Assembly (NCBI GenBank): GCA_963575745.1
Contig: CAUYUJ010022526.1
Coordinates: 263,152 to 327,151 of the forward strand
Direction of reading: 5' to 3'
Length of the DNA stretch: 64,000 bases
Origin: Prorocentrum cordatum
Lineage: Eukaryota; Sar; Dinophyceae; Prorocentrales; Prorocentraceae
Under the pieces are notes generated by a model. The model was not told the DNA's origin. It saw nothing but the letters and a program-made list of their open reading frames with translations, and made no database searches. The translations under genes were made by a program, and so were the position numbers. Below are positions 44,901 to 55,579 of this stretch, piece by piece (the first letter of the stretch is position 1; each line of letters opens with the position of its first letter).

Positions 44901-46258
44901 ATGAAGCCCCCGCGAGAGTTCGATGAGCCGGCTGAACAGTTTATGCACCTAGGCCTGAGCTGGATCGCAGACGAGCTCAAGAAGATTACACCAGAGATGG
45001 ACAGCTTGACAACTCAATATGAGCGGCCAGGCGCACCGATAGTATAACTCAATCCAGACGCAGCCGGCCATCTGACCCAACACAATTTAGTGACGCGTGA
45101 CCGCATCAACTGCGCATTCATTGCTGTTCATTTCAAGAGCCGATACGGAGACGGAGTAAAGTCCAGTAAGATCATGATTTTGCTTGCCCACATATACGGG
45201 CAGGGCTTCTCAGTTAGAGGGATGAGGGATCCGACAGTGAATGAGGTGCCACCAGTAGGGCATTTAAATCAATGCATCGCGCTCGAGTAGAATGAGAAGT
45301 TGATGAGTGGCTCAGGCGGCCAACTCCCGCCCGACGAGGAGGTGATCAAGTTCGTCAGCGTGACCTGTGGACACCAATCAGGCGCTCCGATGCTTCCAGG
45401 AAGGGCCCCATGTCAAGATGAGCGGTTCTGTGAACATGGCGCTTGAGCTTAGACATGCTGCGCCAGAGGCAGCCTCGCTATGCGAGGGCTATCGAGGGCG
45501 GTGTGGAATGAGACATCATATGGTGGCAACTGGAGGACAAGCGCCCGTGGCTGGCGGGCCTCTATCAGGAGACGGTGCGCGCATCGGTCGATCTGAATCT
45601 CTGCTGCAAGTCGTCCTCCAGAGCAGGGAGTTCGCGTTGGGGCTGGCCGCGCTCGAGGGCTATGTGGATTGGGGCCGAGTTGCCAGGGGCGAAGGTCGAT
45701 GTGGATCGCCCTGCGCTGGCGCGACGGAGGGCTTCATCGCCTACGCTCGAGAACTTGCGGGGGGATTGGAAGACCCGAGGCTGCTATGCGAATGGCAGAG
45801 CTTCAGCCGTCCGTTGCAGACGTTGAGCAGCGTCAAAGGCGAGATCTTGAAGGCCGTAGCGGACGTGGCGATCGGACGTGAGGGAGCGCGTCCAACACTT
45901 CGCGCAGCCATGATCAAGGCGATGACGAGCGCCACGCCAAAATTTCGGCAGGGGGAGGACCAGGGGCTCTTCAAGGTGAGCGACGTCACTGCAATGGCGC
46001 GGAACAGCTGCAACAATCAGTTGATCATCAAGGCTGACACGTCCTTCCTCGAGCCCAGGGCTCTCGCCGAGAAGTGCCTTCCAGTCGACCCCGCACTTTG
46101 CGCTGCCATGATCGGTCCGTTGGGCTCTCAAGTGATTCACTTTGTATGTGATCGGCGTGATGATTCTCGTGGCAGTTTTCGCTCCCTGGAAGACATTGGG
46201 CACGCGTTTGCGCAGGCCCTGAGCATCGTCATGGGAGTCGCTGTGGCATCGCCGTGAG
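44901..46258 (+). pseudogene. Decayed unrecognised coding region I
   Basis: After a possible acceptor TTTTCTTTCGCAG (44874) one frame reads MKPPREFDEPAEQFMHLGL from 44901, with in-frame stops TAA at about 45045 and TAG at about 45288 but sensible sequence between them (RINCAFIAVHFKSRYGDG). From about 45400 coding-like sequence continues in another frame up to TGA 46256-46258 (ARELAGGLEDPRLLCEW, SFLEPRALAEKCLPVDP). No family is recognised. The pattern fits an old, multi-broken gene copy; whether it belonged to a mobile element is unknown. Confidence 0.45.
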
Positions 46259-46329
46259 CTGCCACCGCTAAAGCTAAAGCTCAGGCGTCGTCGAGCGCCG
46301 CGTGCACCACGCCTCGGCCTATGGTCTCA

Positions 46330-47342
46330 CGCCGCGGAGGTCCTGGTCATTCAGGGATTCGAGCAGGATAAGCACGTTGAGCACAAGGTGCCGGGCGGTG
46401 CCTGGAGGATCGTCAAGGTGACGGCCGATGCGGTCGTGCTCTAGTCAGCTACAGACGGCAACGTTGAGGACATCGAGGTTCCCCACTCCGACATCATGGA
46501 GGGCAATCAGTATGCCATCCATGATCGCGCGAAGGCCAGATGGGGCTTTGTGCCGATTTCCATGTTTCTCAGAACACTGGGGGCCCTGCAAGGCCGGCAG
46601 GTGCCCCCCCCCCCCCCTGCGTGTTGCCCAATGTTCAAAACAAGCGCAGAAAATAACGGTTGTGATGCCCTTTCGGATTTTCTGATAGGTCACCCTGCCA
46701 GAGTTCACACAGTCCGACCCATCAGTGAATCCAGCGTGGGCTGCGCAGATGGCAGAGGCCAACGTGAAGTCAGCAATCCATGTTCTCCACATGCAGCGCG
46801 CGTCGTGCCTGTCTAGACTGCTGCCCACCATCATTCCCCCCATGAAGGATCGAGGCATTACAGCTGCCAGGGACTTCGGCGTTGGGGGGATCAGCCTTGT
46901 TCCAGTCACGACGCAGCTCATTTTCAAGAAGAAGGGGGACCTTATCCCTGCGAGCAACGTCAAGCTCGATATCGGTTATGTTGGTGCAGATGGGGCTAAG
47001 TTTGTGGCTACATTGTCTCCGAGCGGTGGCCTGGGCCTTCCAGGGGAGAAGGAGTTAAGTGCTGGCGGTGAACTCCAGCAGACTGCCAGCGTGTTCGCGT
47101 CGGTCTATTGGCTGATGCAGGGCGCCGGGGGCAAGAGCAAGGTGAACGTGGCCGAATCCTTCCGCATTGAGAGCGGCGCGGGCGCGCCGCTGCTAGAGGG
47201 GGGGGGGGGCGTCGGCGACGCCGCCCGCCGAGGCCAAGGGGGCGCCGCCTCCGCCCGAGGCTTCCCAGACGAAAGCTGCAGGCCTTGGTGTCAGGAGGTC
47301 GAGGCGCTAGCCAAGAGGCTAGCGCTAGGCGCCAGGCGCTAG
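46330..47342 (+). pseudogene. Decayed unrecognised coding region II
   Basis: A segment reading VPGGAWRIVKVTADAVVL stops at TAG (about 46442) and resumes (NVEDIEVPHSDIMEGNQYAIHD). After a C run (46604-46617) another frame, 46725-47342, reads MNPAWAAQMAEANVKSAIHV and VGGISLVPVTTQLIFKKKGD before turning Gly-rich. It ends in a tandem of GCTAGGCGC words (47311-47362). Possibly the same old gene as 44901-46258. No known domain was seen. Confidence 0.45.
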
Positions 47343-47499
47343 GCGCTAGGCGCTTTCTGGCGCGGTTCTAGCAAGCCTCGACGAATTCCTTTTCGCCCTC
47401 ATCCTCCGCCTCCTCATCCGCCTTGTGCCCTGACTGAACCTCCTTCTCCCTCGGAGGCTTGGCTGGCCCACTCCTTCAGCTCGAATCGGATCTGCCAGA

Positions 47500-48005
47500 C
47501 TGGGGGTGTAAAGATGCGGTGCCCCACTTAGTTTGAGAACTGACTTGCTCGATGAAAGAAAAACGAATTTAACGCTGTGCGCACTTATTCCAGGAAGGAT
47601 CTGGGAGGGGATCTGGCATTGTAAGGATGCGTTTTGTCACTGGGTGGGATAGCGGGATTGTGCGATGACGCAGTCGGAATAGCGAACTAAATATTCCAGA
47701 AAAGGGTCTGGGGGGCATCTGCGAGTGTAGAGATGCGTTATCCGACTTAGCGGGATAGCGGGCTTGTGCGGTAACCAGAGCCAGGAAGGCAACCTGTGCG
47801 ATATCATTCCATAGCGGATCTGGGAGGCATCTGGGAGCCTAAGGATGCGTCGCCCCACTTAGTAGGATAACGGACTCGTGCGATATCAAAAGCCAGAACG
47901 GAAAATTGTGCGCAAGTATTTCAGGACGGCTCTGGGAGTGTATGGATGCGGTATACCACTTAGTGGGATGCTGGGCGTGCGCGGTAACAAAAGCCATGAA
48001 GGAAC
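47500..48005. repeat. 101-113 bp tandem repeat, left part of array
   Basis: GATGCG of each unit lies at 47513, 47626, 47732, 47844 and 47945. Units share TCTGGGAG, TGTAAGGATGCG, CCCACTTAGTGGGATAGCGG, CTTGTGCGATAACAAAAGCC and a CAGGAAGG joint, with about 20-30 percent divergence. Confidence 0.8.
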
Positions 48006-48734
48006 ATTGTGGACGCTTCGCGAATGCCCACCAGACTTGCGCGGCCCGCTCTGACTCGGCTCGCCGCTTGCGCTCTCGCTTGCGGCTGCCGACTAAAAGG
48101 AATGTGCCCGCCAGCCCGCCCAGACGCGATGCCGGGTGGAATTGCCTCGATCAGGGGCGCGGGCAAGCCATTACGAGACATCTTGGGGTATATTGAGCCA
48201 TCTGTGAGGTCATTCTGGGCTCTCCCAGGCGCCCATCTCAATCGCCCCCCCCCCCCCCCCCCCCCCCTCCCCCCCCCCCCCCCCCAAAGGTGCCAGCGCG
48301 TTGCCAAAACCTTCGTGCAAACGAATGATTTGGCATTCTCACCGAGGCCTCTTGGATCATCTTGGGTGTTTCTGGGGGGTCTCTTGGGACCACTTGGGGG
48401 TCTCTTGGGGGCCTTCTGGGGGCGTCTTGGGGCCCTATTGGGGCCATTTTGGGGCCATGTTGAGGCTTCTCGGGGCTTCCCGGGCGCTTCTTGGGGCCGC
48501 CTTGGAGGACGTCGATCACACGTGAGGGGGGCGCTAATTGGCGCCCCCCCCCCCAGGAGGCCAACGTGGGGCCTGTGCTGTTGTGGGACCAAGACTGCGA
48601 CTTCCTTGCCGAGGCCGTTTTGGACGCGCCCGGGTCCGAGGCCCCCTTGCCCAGGTCCTCGGGGGGGGGGGCTCGCCGAAGGGGGGGGGTGGGGGTGGGG
48701 GAGGAAACTCCGTAAACCACCGACGCCCAGAGGG
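48006..48734. other. Insertion splitting the tandem array
   Basis: Unrelated to the tandem units on both sides. It holds a C run at 48243-48286, TCTTGGGGG-type minisatellite words at 48340-48500 and G/C runs at 48541-48555 and 48661-48700. No gene was recognised. Confidence 0.55.
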
Positions 48735-48905
48735 CTGGAGGGATTGCGCGGACGCGTTCCAGAGAAGGATATGGGAGGGGCCCGGGGGTGCAATGATGCG
48801 TTGTCCCACGGACTTGTGCCATGGCAAAGCCAGACAGGAAGACTGCGCGCAGCCATCCCAGGCAGGATCTAGGAGGGATCTGGGAGTGTAGCGGCGCATT
48901 ATCAT
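48735..48905. repeat. 101-113 bp tandem repeat, right part of array
   Basis: Resumes with GAAGGATATGGGAGGGG, GATGCGTTGTCCCA at 48795, GCAAAGCCAGACAGGAAG and a last partial unit GGATCTGGGAGTGTAGC. Confidence 0.75.
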
Positions 48906-49149
48906 TCTTTCCAACAGAAGCCCTCGAGCCGTTCCTCTCTCTCCACGATAACAGCAGCCAGAGCGGGGACTAGGTAGACTCCATTGTTTAACCATCTCGG
49001 GGCCCTCGTGGATGGCCCCTTCCCCAGTAGCGCATGCAGTTGTGATCGGCCGCGGCCGTTCGTCGCCATCCACTTGCATCGCGTTGCTGTACTTTGGTTC
49101 AAGCTTTTCCTAGGCAGCAGCGCGCGCTCAGTGCCAGCAATCATCGGAT

Positions 49150-50166
49150 CAGCTAGCAGCTCGCGCGATGAGTGCAAATTTCAATGGCGCGTCGGTGGGC
49201 ATGAAGTTCGCGATCGGCTGTGGGGGCCTCGGCAATGGGCTGTGGGCGCCAACTGGGCTCGAGCATGTCGGCGACGAGCGCCCTCCTATTGCGCGCAAGG
49301 GGCGCCAAGATGCGCCGCTTTTTTGGTGTCGCACTTGTCGGTGGGCGGAGCCGCTTCTTGGGCGACCTCGAAGCGAAGCGCGCCAAGTTGGTCGACTTGC
49401 TCATCCTTGAGGAATTGCAGAACAGGGGCACGCCCTCGGTCCTCACAGGCTTGCCCACGAACGTTCGCAGTTTGGTTGAGACGCACGGGCTGCCTAAGAC
49501 TGTGACGATTATCTGCGGGGCGGTCCACCGTGGTGGCGCATCCTGCGCTGAAGTGCATGTGGAGGCGCTGGTTGAAACGATGCGCAAGCTAGTAGTCATC
49601 ATCGTGGCCGACACGCGTGCGCTTGCATATGTTGGGCAGCAGTGGCTGCTGCTGAGGTTGCAAGGGTGAACAAGAAACCTCGACTCGTTTAGCCTGCCGA
49701 CTGTTCAAGGGCATTTATATTGACAGGCCTCGCACGCGAGTTTGGACGCCTCACCCCATTGACGGCGCCAAGCAGACGCTCGCCAAGAAAGTGGAGCACT
49801 GCGAGGAGGTGCATGTGACCTCCTCTGCTGCCGAGCTGGCAGAGCATGTGCGAAAGCTACGTAATGGCGGGCTGTCGCAAGATGCTGATGGCATCTGCAG
49901 CGACACGGACCCTGTGGACACTCGTCCAGGAGCGGGCGAGGCGACGGGTGACTCCCTCACTACGGAGTGCGCTGACACATCGGGTCCAAGCATTGGTGGC
50001 ACCGGTGTTCTGGACGATGGCATCTGAAGGTTGTGGTGCCTTGCCACGTGAAGTGGCACTAGCGCTTAGTTTAGTGTGTAACCGACTGTTCGCGTGGATG
50101 TTGATTGGGGCCGTGCATGCGTGCGCGGCGCGTCGTTCCCGTCGGATGAACGGGCTGGCGCAATAG
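49150..50166 (+). pseudogene. Unrecognised coding-like frames
   Basis: 49260-49669 in one frame reads MSATSALLLRARGAKMRRFF and EAKRAKLVDLLILEELQNRG, then CAEVHVEALVETMRKLVVII before a TGA. 49791-50027 reads EEVHVTSSAAELAEHVRKL in a second frame and 49846-50166 is open in a third. The two HV-containing stretches suggest one gene with lost introns or frameshifts. No family is recognised. 48906-49149 before it shows nothing clear. Confidence 0.35.
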
Positions 50167-50989
50167 TTGCGATGAGTATCCGCGCGCGTGTAACCGCAGT
50201 GCCATACAAAACAACAAAAAGAACAGAAATGGTCATCGTCGGCAGCATCATCGCCAGTACAGTTACGAACAGACAGTGCCACCATCACCACCAGGTATTC
50301 CTCATATCCATGGTCGCTGCATCTTTCTGTCATTACGCACGGCCGTTGTCACTGCCAGGGCAATTCACACTACCATGTTTGGGCTGCCTGAGGATGGTGT
50401 CCACAAAACTTGAAATACTTACGATAACGCCAAGGGGGGCAGATTGCCCCCTCCCATCCCTGGGGCTTCTGTTGGGGCCAGGCTGACAACGCGTTTAATG
50501 GTTTCAGGGGTTGGGGCCATGGTGGCAGTCAACCACGTATAGCCATATGTGTGCATTGTACTGCACTACAGCCACGTAACAGTATGACCGATGATATAAC
50601 CAGATAGTGATACAGTCGCGAACGCCCCCGCCCCAGCCTGACTTGCCAGAGGGGCCATGGCCCGCTCGACAGCGTCGGATGACGCCAGGCGAGCAGCGAG
50701 CGCCAGCAAATGGCGGCGCCGTCCTCCTTGCTGGCACCCCCTCCCCGCGTTTTCTAGGCGGTGGGTCGCCGCCAATTTCAAACCAACACACAATGCCAGT
50801 TTGCAAAACATACGTTTCCATGTTCTGAGGGTGGGGCCTGATCTGCTGTTTCTTCTTTTTTTTTCTTTTTTTTTTTTTGGGGGGGGGGGGCGCTTTCGGC
50901 GTCAGCTCTTTTATATAATGTTTGGCGCTCGCTTTTTCCGTCGTCGGCCATCGACGCCCAGAGGGTGCATGCGCGGGGGGTAAGGCACC
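50167..50989. other. Region without a recognised gene
   Basis: Short frames only. A T run followed by a G run lies at 50853-50891. Confidence 0.5.
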
Positions 50990-51195
50990 AGGCCAGGCAT
51001 CGATGCAGAATATCGGATCTGGTTTCGGTCATGCGTGTCCGATGTCGGATCTGACTTCAGTCATTGCCATGTCCCAAAATCAACGAGGCATGATGTGTCG
51101 ATGGTCTGATCTGACATCGGCCATGCATGTCTGGTGTCGGATTTGACTTTCGTCATGCGTGGCCGATGTCGGATCCGACTTTGACGTCGGCGTTC
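50990..51195. repeat. Tandem repeat around GATGTCGGATCTGACTTC
   Basis: About five degenerate units of TCGGATCTGACTTCGGTC with GTCATGCGTGTCCGAT joints. 51196-51430 to its right is unassigned. Confidence 0.7.
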
Positions 51196-51734
51196 GAGGG
51201 GGCACGCGCCTTTCGACTCATGTGGCGGCGGAGCCGTGGTCAACGCTGGGGCCAGCTCAGTTCTGGGATATTGCATCGATTATGACCCCCCTGGGCTAAG
51301 CAGGTAGTCGCTGCAATGGGCTAGGCCGAGTTATCAGGGCGGCTTCGGGCCGCTGCAGCGAAGATCAAACACAGCTCCAGGACGGGCCATTCAGTTAATC
51401 TTACACCATAGCAGACCAACTCAAGCCGTTTCAACGCATGGGTGGCGCCCCCATCTCTCTCTCCGATAAACACAACGCAGCGAAACGTTGCGATATATGT
51501 GCGCGTGCACAGCATGTCTCATACGCATGTGTCCGTAGGCATTGCGGCTCAAAGTCGCCGCTTCCAAGTGTTGACACCGCGCTGGCGCCAGGTGGCACGG
51601 GCCTGACACTGGTACCGAACCATGCGAGGGAGCTCGTGCACATGTCAGCTCTTGCCCAGAGCCAAATCGCCGCTGGAGCTGAAGGGCCAGGCTGAACTCC
51701 CCAAAGACTGCGTCGTTCAAGGGCGCCGCTGCGC

Positions 51735-52310
51735 TTGCGAGTGCGACCGAGGACCTTAGGAATGCGAAGTAAGGAGCAGCAGAAGGAGATCGCGATCGCC
51801 ACCAACAGTCGCGTGTTGGGCGCAGCTGTAGTCGAGGGTTCGAAGAGCATGTGTGGCAATCAAGAAAGCACAACGTTCCAGACGTATCTCACCCATTTGG
51901 AGATTGAGACGATCGCGGACATGTCAAAATCTGACCGTGCAAAGGTGACTGTGCGCAAGATTCGGTGTCGCAAGCTTGGGCTGCATTGCCCGGGTGAGAC
52001 TACGAAAGGACATATTGGGGTGGTCTTCCGCGCCATCACCAGCGGACGCGAAATGTCTTCCTCCGACTGGTCTGGGTTGCTCACGGTGATCCGCAACGAG
52101 TTTGAGAATTTGTGGGAGAACGCGTGGGAGCTCGAGTGGGTCGTTGATTACCCCGAAGACCCAAACGATCTACCAGGAGCAGCTTTCCAATCAGCATATA
52201 CAGACGATGACGCGCCGAGCTACGATGACCTCGGGAAAGTTGAGGACGTAGAGTTCTTGAGAGGGGCCTCGCGGCATGTGCGTGCCGAGAGGCCGAAGCC
52301 GCGCGTGCCA
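51735..52310 (+). CDS. Unrecognised protein-coding exon or remnant
   Basis: The frame reads MRSKEQQKEIAIATNSRV, then TYLTHLEIETIADMSKSDRA, VTVRKIRCRKLGLHCPG, TTKGHIGVVFRAITSGRE and ENAWELEWVVDYPEDPND. Amino-acid use is balanced and unlike the repeat-driven frames around it, so it is probably derived from a real gene. The true start is unknown; 51438-51695 upstream is open in another frame (HNAAKRCDICARAQHVSYAC). After about 52310 the frame runs into a G/C run and a repeat shared with 60837-61010. No domain is recognised. Confidence 0.45.
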
Positions 52311-52427
52311 GCGATCCACCTGGCGCCGCGTCAGCCTTTGTCACTTCGCACGCACAGCGGGCGTTCAAGGGGGTCCCGGGGGGGGGCCGGGGGGGGGGCC
52401 GGGGGGGTCGGTTGGCGTCGTCCGTCG

Positions 52428-52600
52428 TCGTCGCGGCGCTGGCTGCTGCTGCCGCCGCCGCTGGCTGCCGCCGAGGATTTCCAGCGGGCCATGGAACATT
52501 ATTTTTTTTCGTTGTTTCTGGTGGTTTCGAGCGGCCCGGCTCGCAATGGCTGAAAAACAACGCTTAGAAAACAGACATCCCCGTCTGTTTGTTGCCGGCC
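52428..52600 (+). repeat. Dispersed repeat S, copy 1
   Basis: GCGGCGCTGGCTGCTGCTGC, GCCGCCGAGG, CAGCGGGCC.TGGA, TTTCTGGTGGTTTCGAGCGG and a CTGAAAAACAA end; the same words in the same order at 60837-61010. Confidence 0.8.
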
Positions 52601-53648
52601 GGCTTCGTGGGAGTATGTGCATTTTTTCGAGGGTTCCGAAAACATGTTTGGGCGGTTCCATTGATGCAAGTAGCTCCCATGTATCGGGGGTAAAGAGAGA
52701 AGAAACGAAACTTATTGATCATCAACATAAGTTATTTCTCAAAACAGCAGGCGTCATGGTTTGAATTGGAGGCGAATTGACATGGGCCAATCAGAAGTGA
52801 TCGAGAGACGCGAGGTTTCTGTTTCTTTTCAGATTACGCATCGTTTTTTGCATAGGGAACAAATGTGATGTAATCGTCAGCAAGATTGCCAGGTTCCGAA
52901 TTTGGGGAATATGTACAAGGAAGGATAACGAACGGAAGCGAAAAGAGAGACACAGACGGGAACGAGAAAGAACGAAGAAAAGAAATAAAGAAGAAGAGAT
53001 GCGGACACATAGTTTTTTATAATCTCAAGAAAAAGCGGCTGGGCACAACGCAGGCGAGGCCGCCGGGCACCAATTCCGAAAGTGCGTGTTTCCTGGAAAG
53101 TGAGCGGCAGACGCCGCGAGAAAAATTGAGGCCAGAACGCCGTGTTCGCATGCATGAGTGCAGCTTCCAACCTCATTCGTGCGCACAGTTTTGCACCGCA
53201 CTTGTTATCATAAGTTCACAGTCAAAGTCAACGCAATCGTCGGGAATTCCCCGGGGGCCGCTCACTGACGGTTAAACCGCGGGCGGAACACAAACGCGGA
53301 AAACGTTAGTGTGAGAGCAGGCCCCCCCGAGTCCTTACGGGAGACGGACGTGGGAGTAAGGCGCATTGAAAACACCTTCTAAATCGCCGGGCCCCTGCTC
53401 AAGACTTTCCGCAACTGCCATTCGATCCTGATTGCCTGGTTGGGCGCGGCGCCCTTCAAGACAACATTACGATCGCATTCGTTCGGAGCTTCGCGCGTGA
53501 AAGTCCTTCTGCCACCGTTTTTTTTTTGGGGGGGGCCCGGGGGGGCCCCATGGGGGTGCGGGCGGCGTCGTCCGTCGTCGTTCGTGTCGTCCCAATGATT
53601 ATATCTACAGCATACACATATCTGTTTGTTATGCACATTTATGTATAT
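52601..53648. other. Left flank of YR-3, no recognised gene
   Basis: AT-richer than the surroundings; short frames only. A T/G run with GGGGCCC blocks lies at 53519-53555, and TATATG-type DNA at the YR-3 insertion point. Confidence 0.5.
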
Positions 53649-53754
53649 GGTTGATTTTAGATCTGTAAGCACAGGGGGGTCTGGCCGCAAGGATGCCGCA
53701 TGTGAGAATTCACAGTCTCGCGTGCTTTCCGCCGTGGCACGCGGCTCAAGCTCT
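53649..53754 (+). repeat. Split direct repeat X1 of YR-3, left end
   Basis: Starts GGTTGATTTTAGATCTGTAA and ends CACGCGGCTCAAGCTCT; matched at 60076-60178. Confidence 0.93.
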
Positions 53755-53789
53755 TGAAGGGGTGGTCGGCCCCAGAGCCCCGCGCGCGC

Positions 53790-54167
53790 ATGCAGGCGCT
53801 GGCCGAGGCCTTGGCGGCTGAGGTAGCGCGGGCGGCGCAGACTGCAGCCGTGGTCTGGGGGCTATCGCGGCCGCCGCCGCCGCCCTGCCCCGACTGCCAC
53901 TGCTCGCCCCAGTTGGTGTGCGGCCCAGGAGAGGCTGCAAAGGAGCTGGTGCCCGTGGAGTGCAGCTGCCCTTTCCCGTGGGGGTGGTTCGTGCTCGGCC
54001 TGGGCCTCGTGGGCGCGGGCAGCTTTGCGGCTGGGCGCCGCCGTGGCCAGAAGGCCAGCGGCGGCGACGCGCCCAAGACGGGCATCCCCCCGTCGATCGA
54101 GGACATTGCTCGTGAGCAGGCCGCCCGATTTCGTAGCCGCAGTCAGACAGCGCACCGTGTGAGCTGA
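53790..54167 (+). CDS. YR-3 ORF0: small protein with Cys cluster and a transmembrane helix
   Basis: ATG 53790 to TGA 54165-54167, 125 residues. The N terminus is an Ala-rich helix (MQALAEALAAEVARAAQ). Then comes a Pro/Cys stretch, CPDCHCSPQLVCGPGE and VECSCPFPWG, and a hydrophobic segment WFVLGLGLVGAGSFAAG ended by RRRGQK, which looks like one membrane helix with a basic stop-transfer. The C terminus is polar (IEDIAREQAARFRSRS). The stop overlaps the gag start as TGATG. A membrane ORF before gag is not part of standard DIRS or Ngaro elements. It could target the particle to a membrane; that is inference. No family is recognised. Confidence 0.6.
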   Translation: MQALAEALAAEVARAAQTAAVVWGLSRPPPPPCPDCHCSPQLVCGPGEAAKELVPVECSCPFPWGWFVLGLGLVGAGSFAAGRRRGQKASGGDAPKTGIPPSIEDIAREQAARFRSRSQTAHRVS

Positions 54168-55579
54168 TGGCGAATCCCTTGGTCCAGCTGGGCCTGCAGG
54201 AGGGCGACGCGATCGCCGTGCGTTACGGAGTGGCTGGGCCTCGGATCTGGCACGAGGGGATCATCTTCGTGATCCCTCCTGGGGTCCAGCCAATCATCAG
54301 CATTCTGACCCCGGACTGTGATCAGTATGAGGAGGACCTGTCAGCAGGAGGCGATATCCAGGAGTTCGCGATCTTGGAGGGTGGGGCGCTGGGCCGTGAC
54401 GCTGGACCCATCGGAGCTGACCACGTGCACAGGTTTCGGAATGTGCCGCTGCCTGCAGCGATGCAAGGACTTCGTGATGCAGCTGCGGTCCGCCTTGGCT
54501 TGCCGTTGCGCCCAGGCTTCGCGGTGAACTCAGTCGGCCGTGCAGTTTTCGCTGGAATGCCAATGCCCGCTGCAGGAGCTGTCGGGGCCGTCGGAGGCGG
54601 GGCTGCCGGAGGAGTGGCTGGCCTGGCGGCGGCCCTGGCCGTGCCCGCGCCCGCAGCGCTTGGCGGTGCGCTTGCGGCAGGCGGTGGAGCAGGTGACGGG
54701 GCCGACGGCCTGGCACCCGGCCGAGGGCTCGTCCCCGTGGCTGCGCTGGCCGCTGGGGGAGCCGCCCTTGCGGGGCCGGGGGGGGGGCCTCTTGCCTCCT
54801 GCCATGGCGCCCGCTGCGCCCGCAGCAGCCGCGGCACCAGGCCTGGCCCCCGCGGGCGCCGCGGGCCCTGCGGCTTTCGCGGGCGCCTCCGCGGTGGCGG
54901 CTCCAGCTGTGGCCCTGGCGCCAGCTGCCGCCGCCGCGGCCCCGCCCCCCGGTGCTGCACCTGCTCCCGCGGCGCCTCAGGGCATCAGCGATGTGCGCGT
55001 GCAGCCCGTGTCCCTCGACGCGCAGGGCAACCGCCGCCGCGCCTTCCGGGGCGCCATCTTGATGATGCGGGAGGACGCGTGGCCCGACTGGCCAATTCGA
55101 GGACCTCGTACCGTCCTGTGGGTGCTGAAGTTCATGGAACAGAATGGTGGAAGCCTTATGGGCCGTCACATGCGTTTTCGGACCGAGGCCAGGTTGTCGT
55201 CATCCAACGTGGGGGTTGATGAACACGAGCGAGCTTGTCGGATGTTGGAGCAGATGATTCTATGCGATCAGCTCATGGTCACCAACCTGGCTAGTGCCGA
55301 ATCGCTGTGCCGTATCATTCAGGTGCAGGAAGAACGATACCGTGATAGGCTGGCTGGGGGTTCGGACAGCGCGGCCGACAACCACCTGCACATGGGGACG
55401 GACATGATCCGAGGATACGTGTGCGTGAGCCCCCAGCTGGCCGACTTTGTGAAGGATCAGCTCGCGAAGAGTACCAGATCGCCAAGGAGCGCCGCAAGGC
55501 GCGTGAGGAGCGGGCCCTAGCCAAGAGAGGCGCCAAGAAAGGCGGCAAGGATGGCGCAGGGCCCGGCGATGGGACGTGA
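54167..55579 (+). pseudogene. YR-3 gag-like ORF (two compensating frameshifts)
   Basis: Starts ATG 54167 (MANPLVQLGLQEGDAIAVRY) with IISILTPDCDQYEED, comparable to the WSTPDLSV region of YR-2 gag. The frame shifts at the G run near 54778-54788, continues in the second frame (VLWVLKFMEQNGGSLMGRH, EHERACRMLEQMILCDQLMV, NLASAESLCRIIQVQEER), and near 55455 returns to the first frame with the basic end EYQIAKERRKAREERALA and TGA 55577-55579. The middle is a long Ala/Gly/Pro linker. The conserved DQL..NLASAE core and basic C terminus support a gag-like nucleic-acid-binding role. Both shifts lie in low-complexity DNA and could be sequencing errors. Confidence 0.65.
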
